From an uncultured Lachnospiraceae bacterium (lineage in GTDB: Bacteria; Bacillota; Clostridia; Lachnospirales; Lachnospiraceae), in contig CAJUSK010000007.1 in the NCBI GenBank assembly GCA_910589075.1, positions 62,001 to 126,000 on the forward strand: a stretch of 64,000 nucleotides of DNA. Reading direction: 5' to 3'. The stretch's first letter is position 1. The number at the start of each line of letters is the position of its first letter. This document shows positions 34,301 through 43,364 of this stretch, piece by piece. The notes under the pieces are model-generated. The model was not told the origin of the DNA. It saw only the letters and a program-made list of their open reading frames with translations, and searched no databases. The translations under genes and the position numbers were made by a program.

Positions 34301-34325
34301 TAAGAATCACGGTTTATGTTACACT
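34297..34325 (+). promoter_or_regulatory. Promoter of the hprK operon
   Basis: TTGATA (34297-34302), overlapping the uvrC stop, a 17-base spacer and TACACT (34320-34325). It would start a transcript covering hprK and probably the genes to 40.2 kb. Confidence 0.65.
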
Positions 34326-34380
34326 AAAAAGTAGGCCGGATATGGTCTGAATATAAGGAAGGATAGAGGGGCATGCGTAC

Positions 34381-35322
34381 ATGGCTGTTGTAAAATTATC
34401 GAGAGTGATAGAAAGAATGAAGCTGGAAAATCTGACGCCGGAGATTGATCTCAAGGGTATTAAGATTACCCAGCCGGATATTAACCGGCCTGCCATCCAG
34501 ATGACAGGATATTTCGAACATTTTGAGTGTACACGCCTGCAGATTATCGGGTTTGTGGAATACACCTATATGCAGGGGATGAGCGATGAAAAAAAGAAAG
34601 AGATATACACAAAGCTGCTTTCTTATGACATTCCGGCGATTATTTTCTGCCGGGAACTGCAGCCGGACGATTACTTTAAACAGATTGCCATTGAGAATCA
34701 TGTGCCTCTGCTTATGACAAGGAAAGCCACTTCTGCATTTATGGCAGAAACCATCCGATGGCTGAATGTAAAACTGGCGCCCTGTATTTCCGTTCACGGC
34801 GTATTGGTGGATGTCTATGGTGAAGGTGTTCTGATTACAGGAGAGAGCGGTATCGGCAAATCGGAGGCGGCTCTGGAACTGATTAAGAGGGGGCACCGTC
34901 TGGTGACGGATGATGTGGTGGAACTGCGCAAAGTGAGCGAAGATACACTGGTGGGTTCCGCACCGGATATTACAAAACACTTTATCGAGCTGCGCGGTAT
35001 CGGCATTGTGGACGTAAAAGCGCTGTTCGGTGTATCTTCCGTCAAGGATACCCAGTCCATTGATCTGGTCATCAAGCTGGAAGAGTGGGATAAGGATAAA
35101 GAATATGACCGTCTGGGTCTGGAAGAGGAATATACAGAGTATTTGGGCAATAAGATTGTATATCATAATATTCCCATACGTCCCGGCAGGAATCTGGCGC
35201 TGATTTGTGAATCGGCGGCTATCAATCACCGTCAGAAGAAGATGGGTTATAATGCAGCACAGGAGCTTTATACAAGAGTACAGAATTCTCTGGCCAGAAA
35301 ACGGGAAGAGGCAGAGGAATAA
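34381..35322 (+). CDS. hprK: HPr kinase/phosphorylase
   Basis: A 313-residue bifunctional enzyme. It phosphorylates and dephosphorylates Ser46 of HPr and Crh, the master signal for catabolite repression in Firmicutes. The N-terminal HPrK_N domain precedes the P-loop GVLITGESGIGKSEAALEL, followed by RLVTDDVVEL and the signature RGIGIVDVKALFG. The substrate site at Ser46 is present in the HPr-like protein encoded 3.8 kb downstream in the same block. Confidence 0.96.
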   Translation: MAVVKLSRVIERMKLENLTPEIDLKGIKITQPDINRPAIQMTGYFEHFECTRLQIIGFVEYTYMQGMSDEKKKEIYTKLLSYDIPAIIFCRELQPDDYFKQIAIENHVPLLMTRKATSAFMAETIRWLNVKLAPCISVHGVLVDVYGEGVLITGESGIGKSEAALELIKRGHRLVTDDVVELRKVSEDTLVGSAPDITKHFIELRGIGIVDVKALFGVSSVKDTQSIDLVIKLEEWDKDKEYDRLGLEEEYTEYLGNKIVYHNIPIRPGRNLALICESAAINHRQKKMGYNAAQELYTRVQNSLARKREEAEE

Positions 35323-35351
35323 AGTATAGCATGAATTGAGGGAGGAAGCAT

Positions 35352-36287
35352 ATGAAGAAATACTGCTTTGGCGTGGATGTCGGGGGCACCACAGTGAAAA
35401 TCGGTCTGTTTGACAAAGAAGGGAATATTCTGGACAAATGGGAGATTCCCACCAGGACTGAACACAATGGCAGTGAGATTTTGCCGGATATCGCGAAGGC
35501 CCTGGAGAAAAAGATGGAAGAAAAGGGCCTGAAGAAAGAAGATATGGTAGGGGTGGGAATCGGCGCACCTGGCCCCATTGATAAGGAAGGCACTGTCTAT
35601 GAGGCCGTGAATCTGGGTTGGAGCGTGTTCAGTATCCGGGATACACTAAAAGCGTTGTGTGGAATGCCTGTGCGGGCAGGGAATGATGCCAATGTGGCGG
35701 CTCTGGGAGAAATGTGGAAAGGCGGCGGACAGGGGTATCTGAATCTGGTTCTTGTAACACTGGGTACCGGCGTGGGCGGCGGTATTATTGTAAACGGTGA
35801 GATATTGAACGGTGCTACCGGTGCAGGTGGCGAGATCGGTCATATCCACATCCAGGATGGGGAAGAAGACGCCTGTGGATGCGGTAACCACGGCTGTCTG
35901 GAGCAGTATGCTTCTGCTACGGGGATTGTTCGTCTGGCGGGCCGTATACTTGGGGCCACCGATGAAGATTCTGTTCTGAGGCAGGGTGAGGTATCGGCGA
36001 AAGCTGTTTTTGACGCAGTGAAGGCTGGCGACGCAGTGGCAATCCGGATTGCAGAAGCATTTGGTGAATATCTGGGAAAAGGACTGGCAGCGATTGCAGG
36101 CGTGGTGAATCCGGAGGCTTTTGTAATCGGCGGCGGCGTATCAAAAGCGGGGAATATCCTCTTTGATTTTATAGAGAAAAACTACAAAAAATATGTATTT
36201 CATGGCAGCAAAGATGCAAAGTTTGAACTTGCAACCCTTGGGAATGACGCAGGGATCTGCGGCGCTGCCAAATTGATACTTGAATAA
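35352..36287 (+). CDS. glk: ROK-family glucokinase
   Basis: A 311-residue ATP-dependent glucokinase of the ROK family. FGVDVGGTTVKIGLFD is the phosphate loop. GAPGPIDKEGTV, RAGNDANVAALGEMW (catalytic Asp) and GTGVGGGIIVNGEI follow. The zinc-binding ROK signature is DACGCGNHGCLEQYASA. It supplies glucose-6-phosphate to pgi when sugar enters without the PTS. It lies 29 bases after hprK. Confidence 0.93.
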   Translation: MKKYCFGVDVGGTTVKIGLFDKEGNILDKWEIPTRTEHNGSEILPDIAKALEKKMEEKGLKKEDMVGVGIGAPGPIDKEGTVYEAVNLGWSVFSIRDTLKALCGMPVRAGNDANVAALGEMWKGGGQGYLNLVLVTLGTGVGGGIIVNGEILNGATGAGGEIGHIHIQDGEEDACGCGNHGCLEQYASATGIVRLAGRILGATDEDSVLRQGEVSAKAVFDAVKAGDAVAIRIAEAFGEYLGKGLAAIAGVVNPEAFVIGGGVSKAGNILFDFIEKNYKKYVFHGSKDAKFELATLGNDAGICGAAKLILE

Positions 36288-36336
36288 TTAACAGAAAAGC
36301 AGCATATGCTGAAAAAAATAACACAGGTGAAAAACA

Positions 36337-37248
36337 GTGAATCAGGCAATGAAAGATTATGTGGCATCCATTTTGCCGGCAGAAGATATTAAAATACGGG
36401 AACCGCTGGATCGATACACCAGTTTTCGTACAGGCGGTGAAGCGGACTGCATGCTGTTGGTGAACGATGCGGAACAGTTGGGCAAGCTCCTGAAATACAT
36501 GAGCATAACAGGAAATGATTACTTCCTGCTGGGAAACGGGACAAATCTGCTTGTAAGCGACAGAGGATATGACGGGACTGTCATAAAGTTTGGGCCGGGA
36601 ATGAGCCGGATCCATGTGGACGGAGAGCGGGTGTATGTGCAGGCGGGTGCACTTCTGTCACAGACGGCAAAGCGTGCCATGGAGGAAGGGCTGAGTGGAC
36701 TGGAATTTGCTTCCGGCATTCCGGGAAGCATCGGCGGCGGACTGGTTATGAACGCCGGCGCTTATGGCGGCGAAATGAGCCAGATTGTGGAGAGTGTGAC
36801 CGTGATGAATGAAAGCGGTGAAATTATGGAGTTGGATTGTGATACCATGGAGTTTGGGTATCGGACCAGCGTCATAAAAAATCGTGCTTTTGTTGTATTG
36901 GAGGCAGCGTTGCATCTGCAACGGGGGGATAAGGCGGACATCCAGGCGAAGATGGAAGAGTTTGCGGCCAGGAGAAAGGAAAAACAGCCGTTGGAATATC
37001 CCAGCGCAGGCAGTATATTCAAACGTCCGGAAGGATATTTTGCGGGGAAGCTGATCATGGACAGCGGTATGAGAGGATACCGCGTGGGCGGCGCGCAGGT
37101 TTCGGAAAAGCATTGTGGTTTTATTATCAATACAGGGAATGCCACATCAGAGGATATTGCGGAACTGATGGCGGAAGTACAGGATCGGGTGAAGGAACGA
37201 TTTCGTGTTTCACTGGAACCGGAAATTGTCAGACTGGGAAAATTTTAA
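36337..37248 (+). CDS. murB: UDP-N-acetylenolpyruvoylglucosamine reductase
   Basis: A 303-residue FAD enzyme making UDP-MurNAc in peptidoglycan synthesis. It shows YTSFRTGGEADCMLL, FLLGNGTNLLVSDRGYDG, FASGIPGSIGGGLVMNAGAYG and PSAGSIFKRPEGYFAGKLI with the catalytic Ser. This is the short type IIb form common in Firmicutes. The start is GTG at 36337. murB beside rapZ and whiA is a frequent clostridial arrangement. Confidence 0.95.
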   Translation: MNQAMKDYVASILPAEDIKIREPLDRYTSFRTGGEADCMLLVNDAEQLGKLLKYMSITGNDYFLLGNGTNLLVSDRGYDGTVIKFGPGMSRIHVDGERVYVQAGALLSQTAKRAMEEGLSGLEFASGIPGSIGGGLVMNAGAYGGEMSQIVESVTVMNESGEIMELDCDTMEFGYRTSVIKNRAFVVLEAALHLQRGDKADIQAKMEEFAARRKEKQPLEYPSAGSIFKRPEGYFAGKLIMDSGMRGYRVGGAQVSEKHCGFIINTGNATSEDIAELMAEVQDRVKERFRVSLEPEIVRLGKF

Positions 37249-37276
37249 TTCCCACTGATCAGGGGAGTGACGGCGG

Positions 37277-38146
37277 ATGAGATTTGTGATCGTAACGGGA
37301 ATGAGTGGCGGTGGGAAAAGAACCGCTTTGAAAATGCTGGAAGATGCCGGTTTTTTCTGTGTGGACAACCTGCCGATTCCGCTGCTGGAAAAGTTTGTGG
37401 AACTGATTGCCATGCCAGGCCAGGAGATATCAAAAGTCGCACTGGGCCTGGATGTGCGGACGGACCAGTCGTTTCAGGATGTGGAGCGCAGCTTTGAGTA
37501 TCTGGAACAGAACGGATATAGATTTGAAATTCTGTTTATGGAAGCCAGCGACGCCGTTCTGATCAGACGGTATAAGGAAAGCCGGAGGATGCATCCCCTG
37601 GCTTCCTATGAAGGCGGAAGAGTGGAGGACGGTATCCGGCGGGAGCGCAAGGTACTGGAGTCCATGAAGAAAAAGGCAGATTATGTGATTGATACCTCCA
37701 ATCTGCTGACGCGGGTGCTGAAGGAAGAACTGGACCGTATTTTTGTGCGGAATGAGGAATATAACAGCCTGATGGTAACGGTTATGTCCTTTGGGTTTAA
37801 AAACGGTATCCCTTCTGATGCAGATCTGATATTTGATGTCAGGTTCCTGCCCAATCCCTTCTACATAGAAGAGCTGAAACGGCTGACCGGAAACGATGCG
37901 CCTGTGCAGGACTATGTTATGGGATTTCCGGAAGCAGAGCAGTTTATTTCCAAATTGACAGACATGCTGCTGTTCCTGATTCCCAATTATGTAAAAGAGG
38001 GAAAATATCAACTGATTATTGGTATTGGATGTACAGGTGGAAAACACAGAAGTGTGACATTCGCCAATGAGCTGTATCGCAGGCTGAAAAATCAGGGGAA
38101 TTATGGACTGACAATTCAGCACAGAGATATTAAGAATGGGATATAG
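37277..38146 (+). CDS. rapZ: RNase adapter/nucleotide-binding protein RapZ (YvcJ)
   Basis: A 289-residue P-loop protein. FVIVTGMSGGGKRTALKMLEDAG is the Walker A region (quoted for GMSGGGKR), followed by FFCVDNLPIPLL and FDVRFLPNPFYIEELKRLTG, with the C-terminal IGIGCTGGKHRSVTFANEL. In E. coli it regulates GlmS through a small RNA; in Bacillus YvcJ hydrolyses GTP and affects competence. It is ten bases from whiA, in the conserved yvcJ-yvcL order; yvcK, usually between them, is absent here. Confidence 0.95.
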   Translation: MRFVIVTGMSGGGKRTALKMLEDAGFFCVDNLPIPLLEKFVELIAMPGQEISKVALGLDVRTDQSFQDVERSFEYLEQNGYRFEILFMEASDAVLIRRYKESRRMHPLASYEGGRVEDGIRRERKVLESMKKKADYVIDTSNLLTRVLKEELDRIFVRNEEYNSLMVTVMSFGFKNGIPSDADLIFDVRFLPNPFYIEELKRLTGNDAPVQDYVMGFPEAEQFISKLTDMLLFLIPNYVKEGKYQLIIGIGCTGGKHRSVTFANELYRRLKNQGNYGLTIQHRDIKNGI

Positions 38147-38155
38147 GAGTTAAGA

Positions 38156-39076
38156 ATGTCTTTTTCCGGTGAAGTAAAGGAAGAACTGGCAGGCCAGATC
38201 AGTTCTTCCAGACATTGTCAGATTGCAGAGCTGGCAGCGATGGTCTGCTACAGCGGCAGGCTGGAACAGGCAAATACAGGAAATGCCTGCCTGACGATTC
38301 AGGCAGAAAATGAGAAGGTTATCAGAAAAGGCTTTACATTGCTTCAAAAATCATTTAATATATGTACTGGTGTGACTGGAAAAGGTCCCTACTTTTTAAA
38401 AATTGAGGAAAAGGATCAGGTCAGCCGGCTGTTACAGTCATTGAAGCTGTCGGAATATTCCAGTCAGAAAGACGGGAGGATGGACACGGTCAATCCTCTT
38501 TTAATAAAAAATGCCTGTTGCAGGCGTGCATATTTAAGAGGTGCTTTTCTTACCACAGGCTCCATGAGCGATCCTGAGAAGAGTTATCATCTGGAATTTG
38601 TATGTCTGACCCGGCGGCAGGCGCTGCAGTTGCAGGAGATTATCCGGGATTTTGATATAGAAGCCAGAATCGTTACGAGAAAGAATCATGATATTGTGTA
38701 CATGAAAGAGGGGGCAGGCATCGTTGATTTGCTCAATGTGACCGGCGCCCATATTTCTTTGATGAATCTGGAAAATTTGCGCATTGTAAAAGAAATGCGC
38801 AATTCCATAAACAGAAGAGTGAATTGTGAGACAGCAAATATCACTAAGACCGTCAATGCTTCTACAAAACAGATTCAAGATATTATGCTGATCCAGAAAA
38901 CGTTGGGGCTGAAGGGATTACAGGACAGTTTACGGGAGGTTGCGGAAGTACGTTTGGAATATCCTGAGGCAACCCTGAAGGAACTGGGAGAATACTTAAA
39001 CCCACCGGTAGGTAAATCCGGTGTCAACCATAGACTGCGAAAACTAAGTGAAATCGCGGAAAGGATCCGTGGGTAG
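38156..39076 (+). CDS. whiA: Sporulation/cell-division regulator WhiA
   Basis: A 306-residue protein with an N-terminal LAGLIDADG-like fold (FSGEVKEELAGQI, CCRRAYLRGAFLTTGSMSDPEKSYHLEF, quoted for LRGAFLTTGS) and a C-terminal helix-turn-helix (TLKELGEYLNPPVGKSGVNH). The homing-endonuclease catalytic residues are lost in this family. It influences cell division and chromosome segregation in Firmicutes and sporulation in actinomycetes. It is followed 15 bases later by the Crh-like gene. Confidence 0.94.
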   Translation: MSFSGEVKEELAGQISSSRHCQIAELAAMVCYSGRLEQANTGNACLTIQAENEKVIRKGFTLLQKSFNICTGVTGKGPYFLKIEEKDQVSRLLQSLKLSEYSSQKDGRMDTVNPLLIKNACCRRAYLRGAFLTTGSMSDPEKSYHLEFVCLTRRQALQLQEIIRDFDIEARIVTRKNHDIVYMKEGAGIVDLLNVTGAHISLMNLENLRIVKEMRNSINRRVNCETANITKTVNASTKQIQDIMLIQKTLGLKGLQDSLREVAEVRLEYPEATLKELGEYLNPPVGKSGVNHRLRKLSEIAERIRG

Positions 39077-39091
39077 TAAGGAGGAGAAGTT

Positions 39092-39352
39092 ATGATTAAA
39101 AAATCTGTGAGAATCCATCTTTCGAATGGATTGGAAGCAAGGCCGGTTGCGCTGTTGGTACAGGTGGCCAGCCAGTTTGAGAGCACCGTGTATCTGGAAA
39201 CCAGTGACAAACGGGTAAATGCCAAAAGTATTATGGGTATGATGAACCTGGGACTTGACAATGGAGAAGAAGTTTCGGTTGTTTGTGAAGGGGTGGATGA
39301 AGAGTCTGCCATGACAGATGTGGAAAGGTTTTTGCTAGGAGAGGCTTCATGA
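39092..39352 (+). CDS. Crh-like HPr paralogue lacking His15
   Basis: An 86-residue HPr-fold protein. In HPr the active site is GLHARPA with His15; here it reads GLEARPVA, so residue 15 is Glu and PTS phosphotransfer is not possible. The regulatory Ser46 is kept (NAKSIMGMM), so HprK could phosphorylate it. This is the Crh pattern: Bacillus Crh has Gln15. It probably serves only as a signalling cofactor for catabolite control. Position after rapZ-whiA matches crh in Bacillus. GGAGGAG precedes the ATG. Confidence 0.88.
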   Translation: MIKKSVRIHLSNGLEARPVALLVQVASQFESTVYLETSDKRVNAKSIMGMMNLGLDNGEEVSVVCEGVDEESAMTDVERFLLGEAS

Positions 39353-39357
39353 AGTAA

Positions 39358-40257
39358 ATGGCTGAAAAACTGCTTTTTATCTATAATCCCTTTGCGGGAA
39401 AAGGAAAGATACGAAATAAGCTGGCAGATATAATAGAAATATTTGCGGGAAAGGGATATGAAGTAACCGTATATCCTACCAGACAACCGGGAGATGCGGT
39501 GGCAGCCGCAGAAGAGAAAAGCGCCGCCTATGATCTGGTTGTTTGCAGCGGAGGAGACGGCACGCTGGACGAAGTGGTTACCGGGGTGATGAAATGTGAA
39601 AGAAAAGTCCCTGTCGGTTATATTCCCGCAGGCAGTACAAATGATTTTGGCGCCAGTCTGGGGTTGCCGCGGAACATGGTGGAAGCTGCGTGGATTGCGG
39701 TAGAAGGGAAACGTTTTTCCTGTGATATCGGATCATTTAATCAGGACACATTTGTTTATATTGCTGCATTTGGCATTTTTACGGATGTTTCCTACGAGAC
39801 GTCGCAGAGTTCTAAAAATGTACTGGGGCATATGGCCTATATTCTGGAAGGAATGAAAAGGCTTCCCGGCTTGCGGACATATCCCATCAAGGCAATCTAT
39901 AATGGCCAGGAAACAGAAGATGAGTTTTTGTTTGGGATGGTAACCAATTCCTCATCCGTTGGAGGATTTAAGAAAATAACAGGCAAATATGTGGAGTTGA
40001 ATGATGGACTGTTTGAGGTGACTCTGATTCGCAAACCCAAAAATCCACTGGAATTAAACCAGATTATGACATCTCTGGTAACGGAGAGTATGGATGCGGA
40101 TTGTATCATTTATGAAAAAACAGACAGAATTGTGTTTGAATCAAAAGAAGCAGTTGCTTGGACGCTGGACGGCGAGTTTGGCGGCGAACATGAAAGAGTG
40201 GAAATTATAAACAGGCCGCAGGCGATTGAGCTTCTGGTACCTGATGAAAGTAAATAA
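39358..40257 (+). CDS. Diacylglycerol kinase-family lipid kinase
   Basis: A 299-residue DagK/YegS-type kinase. LLFIYNPFAGKGKIRNKL opens the fold; the catalytic nucleotide loop is VVCSGGDGTLDEVVTG, followed by PVGYIPAGSTNDFGASLGLPR. The C-terminal half includes WTLDGEFGG. Such enzymes phosphorylate diacylglycerol or related lipids at the membrane. It starts six bases after the Crh-like gene and ends the block; a terminator follows at 40271. Confidence 0.88.
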   Translation: MAEKLLFIYNPFAGKGKIRNKLADIIEIFAGKGYEVTVYPTRQPGDAVAAAEEKSAAYDLVVCSGGDGTLDEVVTGVMKCERKVPVGYIPAGSTNDFGASLGLPRNMVEAAWIAVEGKRFSCDIGSFNQDTFVYIAAFGIFTDVSYETSQSSKNVLGHMAYILEGMKRLPGLRTYPIKAIYNGQETEDEFLFGMVTNSSSVGGFKKITGKYVELNDGLFEVTLIRKPKNPLELNQIMTSLVTESMDADCIIYEKTDRIVFESKEAVAWTLDGEFGGEHERVEIINRPQAIELLVPDESK

Positions 40258-40270
40258 CGATATAAACAGA

Positions 40271-40313
40271 GGCTGTACAACGACAGATAGAATGAAACCT
40301 GCGTTTGTACAGC
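40271..40313. terminator. Terminator after the hprK block
   Basis: AGAGGCTGTACAA near 40268-40280 pairs with TTGTACAGCCTCT near 40300-40313. It lies between convergent genes and can act on both strands. Confidence 0.78.
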
Positions 40314-40401
40314 CTCTGCTTTATGTAGATATATCTCATCCATTGGCAGCGTTACGGCTAAGGTAATTTGGCTCTGTACAGCCAGGGAAACTATTTGACT
40401 G

Positions 40402-41337
40402 CTAGTTGATGGCGTATACAGACAAGCCGACGAAGATAAATATCGTAACCAGTGTGTGCATGGACAGGGTGGTGGAAATATAAATACCTTCCGAATCAAC
40501 ATCTGCGTACAGCGGTATAATAAACGGCGCCGGAAGGGAAAACAGCAGAATCATGGCCATAAACAGATTTTTGTCAAAAGGAACAATCTGGAACATGACA
40601 AAGGCTGAAATTGCCAGCAGTATACCCATCACAAAAATGCGCAGGAAAATTGTTTTGCATACGGGAAGCATAATATCTTTCCGCATGGAGAGCTCATATC
40701 CCACAATAATCAATATCATGCCGGAAGTAGGCAGTGTGATCATTTCAATGATTTCATGGAAAACACCGCCTGCAGGTGAACCTGCGATCAGCCCGCCCAG
40801 TCCGGTGATACCCGTAAGGATACCCACTGCCACACCCTGAAATGCCGGATTCTTAACCATGCTGATCAGAATACCTTTTAAGTCGGTTTTCTGACCCGCT
40901 GCATTTTTCAGGAGGGTCAGATAGATAGTGTATACAAAAATCACCTGTCCCAGATCTACGGAAGCCATGTAGGAAATATTGTCATTGCCAGCCAGAAGCC
41001 CATACAGGGCATAACCCAGCATACCCACTTCAAAGCCGGACAACAGATATGGCATCAATTTTGAATCCTTTATGAGAGGATTCAGGAGATGGCCCGCCGC
41101 CAGTGCAACGCAGCAACAGGTGAATATAATGGCAAAATACAACAGACTTTTCAGGGAATACTCTGTGGTATAAAAGGCTTTAAACAGGACAACCGGAAGC
41201 GTAATGTTAGAGATGACGCTTTTGATTCCTGCCAGCCCCTCTTTGGATACAAGTCTCTTTACACGGCACAGATATCCCACCAATATCATAACGATGACCG
41301 GAAGTGTCATTTCCAGTACGGAAATTGTCTGCTGCAT
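40402..41337 (-). CDS. AEC-family (auxin efflux carrier-like) transporter
   Basis: A 311-residue protein with about ten hydrophobic segments, starting VLEMTLPVIVMILVGYLCRVKRL. Typical AEC features include NITLPVVLFKAF near residue 45 and LPTSGMILIIVGYELSMRK near the middle. Members export or import small organic anions or amino-acid-like compounds. It is the last gene of the lsrR-lsrK-cupin unit, five bases after the cupin gene. An attractive inference is movement of AI-2 or an AI-2 breakdown product. No AEC protein I know of has that role proven. Confidence 0.85.
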   Translation of the reverse strand: MQQTISVLEMTLPVIVMILVGYLCRVKRLVSKEGLAGIKSVISNITLPVVLFKAFYTTEYSLKSLLYFAIIFTCCCVALAAGHLLNPLIKDSKLMPYLLSGFEVGMLGYALYGLLAGNDNISYMASVDLGQVIFVYTIYLTLLKNAAGQKTDLKGILISMVKNPAFQGVAVGILTGITGLGGLIAGSPAGGVFHEIIEMITLPTSGMILIIVGYELSMRKDIMLPVCKTIFLRIFVMGILLAISAFVMFQIVPFDKNLFMAMILLFSLPAPFIIPLYADVDSEGIYISTTLSMHTLVTIFIFVGLSVYAIN

Positions 41338-41341
41338 GGAT

Positions 41342-41683
41342 TCAGTCCACCTCGACTTTGTCTACTTCCTGGAAAGGAGCAAGGGTGGAAACCATTTTAA
41401 CAGCTTCTTCATAACGATTGATTACATAATGTACTTCCTTAGGTTCAATATGGATCATCTGCCCTTTGGTCAGCGTGTGGACAGTTCCATCCACTTCAAT
41501 ATCCACTTTACCTTCCAGAATATAAAAGTTTTCTTCCATGATATTGTGATAATGGGCCTTAAAGTCCTGTCCTGCCTGGAACTGGACAATGGCAAAATTG
41601 GAACGGGGGCCTTTCATCAGGTATTTGGGGCCGCTGTCACCAAAACGGTACTCTTTGTCTTTTTCATCAATAATAAACATCAT
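41342..41683 (-). CDS. Single-domain cupin, possible stand-in for LsrG
   Basis: A 113-residue cupin with one barrel. Metal-site motif 1 is visible as FKAHYHNIMEENFYILEGKVDI (quoted for HYH and E), and motif 2 as IEPKEVHYVIN. It sits between lsrK and the AEC gene. In enterobacteria, LsrG isomerises phospho-AI-2 before LsrF; no LsrG-like gene is seen here. Small cupins are often sugar isomerases or epimerases, so it could take over that step. This is inference from context only. Confidence 0.8.
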   Translation of the reverse strand: MMFIIDEKDKEYRFGDSGPKYLMKGPRSNFAIVQFQAGQDFKAHYHNIMEENFYILEGKVDIEVDGTVHTLTKGQMIHIEPKEVHYVINRYEEAVKMVSTLAPFQEVDKVEVD

Positions 41684-41775
41684 GTATCCTCCTTCAAAAA
41701 TTTATTCATAATAACAGAAAGTTTGCAAAACGGGCGGCACAAAAGGCCCGTTTTGCAGATTCTGCATCTATGGGT

Positions 41776-43338
41776 TCAGACGCCAGGCGCAGACCACATA
41801 TTTTTTGTCAGTTTTTTGTTTGCCAGTTCCAACTGTGCGGCATATACTTTACGCCAGTTTTCATAGAGATCCGCATATACTTTTGCGTTTTCCTCGTTGG
41901 GATAATAGGTTTTCTCAATTTTTACGGTTTTCCGTACCGTTTCCGGAATATCAGTATACAGACCTACCCCTTTACCTGCCAACAGAGCAGCGCCCAGTGC
42001 AGTTGCTTCTTTTACTTTGGGCACATGAACCGGGATATTCAGCACATCACACACAATCTGGCACCAGAGCGGGCTTTTGGAGGCGCCAGAGGCGAAAATG
42101 ATTTCTTTGGGGTATTCACCGGTAACGGAAGCCACCAGTTCCACATTGCCCTTTGTTACCAGTGCAGAGTTTTCCATAATCGCACGATAGAAGGTATAAC
42201 GGTTAAATTTATCCGGATCAAGGGAGAAATTTGTAAATGTGGGAGCGGCATGCTTCCAGGAAATATAGTTCATCACATCGGAAAAGGTACATTGCATGCC
42301 ATAACAGCCGGCAGGGATCTTTTCCGCTTCTTCATTCATCAGATCATAGGCATCCCGTCCGGTTTCTTCCCCGCGCTGCTTCTCTGCCTGGCAGAAAGCA
42401 TCCCGGTACCAGCGCATAATCAGGCCGGGATAAAATGCCAGTGCTTCGTATTGCCAGAGATCGGGCAGTGCATGACAGTTGACACGGACACGGCAATCAT
42501 CGTCGGTTTTGGCAACGGAAGTATTGTATTCAAACTGCCAGAAACTGCCGCCGAATACGGCGCCCTGTCCGGGAGACACCAGTCCTACGCCGATACAACC
42601 AAGCTGCGCGTCACCGCCGCCTGCCACCACGGGTGTGCCTGCAGCCAGCCCTGTAAGAGCCGCAGCTTCTTCACTGACAGAAGCCACAACTGTACCGCTT
42701 TCGTATACAGTGGGGAAAATATCGGTTCTCAGACCGCATTTTTCCATAATGGATGTATCCCAGTCTCTTGTAGCCAGATTGAAAATGCCGGTGGTGGAAC
42801 CGTTGCTGGGTTCAATGGACATAACGCCGGTGAGTTTGAGAATCAGCCAGTCATTGAACATTCCCACATATGCGGTTTTTTCGTAAATTTCAGGCATTTT
42901 GTTTTTGACCCAGAGGATACGGGGCAAAGCGCCCAGTGCATAGGTCTGACCGGATACTTTATAGATCTCTTTTTCCAGATCGGGAGATTTTTGGATCAGT
43001 TCGATGACTTCATCATCAGAGCGCGCGTCCACATTGGCGCATGCCCACAGTTCCTGATAATCTTTGTCATAGAGAAGAATGCCTTCCCGCATACAGGTTG
43101 TGGAAACAGCCGCAATTTCTGCCGGATTGATCTTTGTCTCTGCGAGCACGTCTCTGATGCAGCCACTTGCAAGTTCCCAGTTGTGTGTCCAGTCAAAATC
43201 CATGGAACCCGGGAACCGGGGATCTTCTTTGTGTTCCCATTCCTGCTGGGAAACGCCCAGTTGATTTCCGTCCAGATCGAAAAGTACGGCACGGACACTG
43301 CCTGTTCCGGCATCTAACGCCATTAAATATGTACCCAT
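41776..43338 (-). CDS. lsrK: Autoinducer-2 kinase LsrK
   Basis: A 520-residue FGGY-family kinase. It aligns throughout, by memory, with enterobacterial LsrK: YLMALDAGTGSVRAVLFD at the N terminus, REGILLYD, WACANVDARS, GGGDAQLGC, the C-terminal FASGASKSPLWCQI and VKEATALGAALLAGKG, and even the last residues MWSAPGV. It would phosphorylate imported AI-2 (linear DPD) to trap it and create the LsrR inducer. It follows lsrR by 26 bases and is divergent from the transporter genes, as in E. coli. Confidence 0.92.
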   Translation of the reverse strand: MGTYLMALDAGTGSVRAVLFDLDGNQLGVSQQEWEHKEDPRFPGSMDFDWTHNWELASGCIRDVLAETKINPAEIAAVSTTCMREGILLYDKDYQELWACANVDARSDDEVIELIQKSPDLEKEIYKVSGQTYALGALPRILWVKNKMPEIYEKTAYVGMFNDWLILKLTGVMSIEPSNGSTTGIFNLATRDWDTSIMEKCGLRTDIFPTVYESGTVVASVSEEAAALTGLAAGTPVVAGGGDAQLGCIGVGLVSPGQGAVFGGSFWQFEYNTSVAKTDDDCRVRVNCHALPDLWQYEALAFYPGLIMRWYRDAFCQAEKQRGEETGRDAYDLMNEEAEKIPAGCYGMQCTFSDVMNYISWKHAAPTFTNFSLDPDKFNRYTFYRAIMENSALVTKGNVELVASVTGEYPKEIIFASGASKSPLWCQIVCDVLNIPVHVPKVKEATALGAALLAGKGVGLYTDIPETVRKTVKIEKTYYPNEENAKVYADLYENWRKVYAAQLELANKKLTKNMWSAPGV

Positions 43339-43364
43339 TTAGCTACCTCCTGTAAAATAAATGT

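Noticed and set aside
34396..35568. Minus-strand open frame of 390 codons
   Set aside because: Antisense to hprK and glk. No ribosome site or recognisable domain.
41770..43317. Long plus-strand open frame of 515 codons
   Set aside because: It lies antisense to lsrK, which has clear family motifs. The antisense translation is Cys/His/Phe-rich with no motif or ribosome site.
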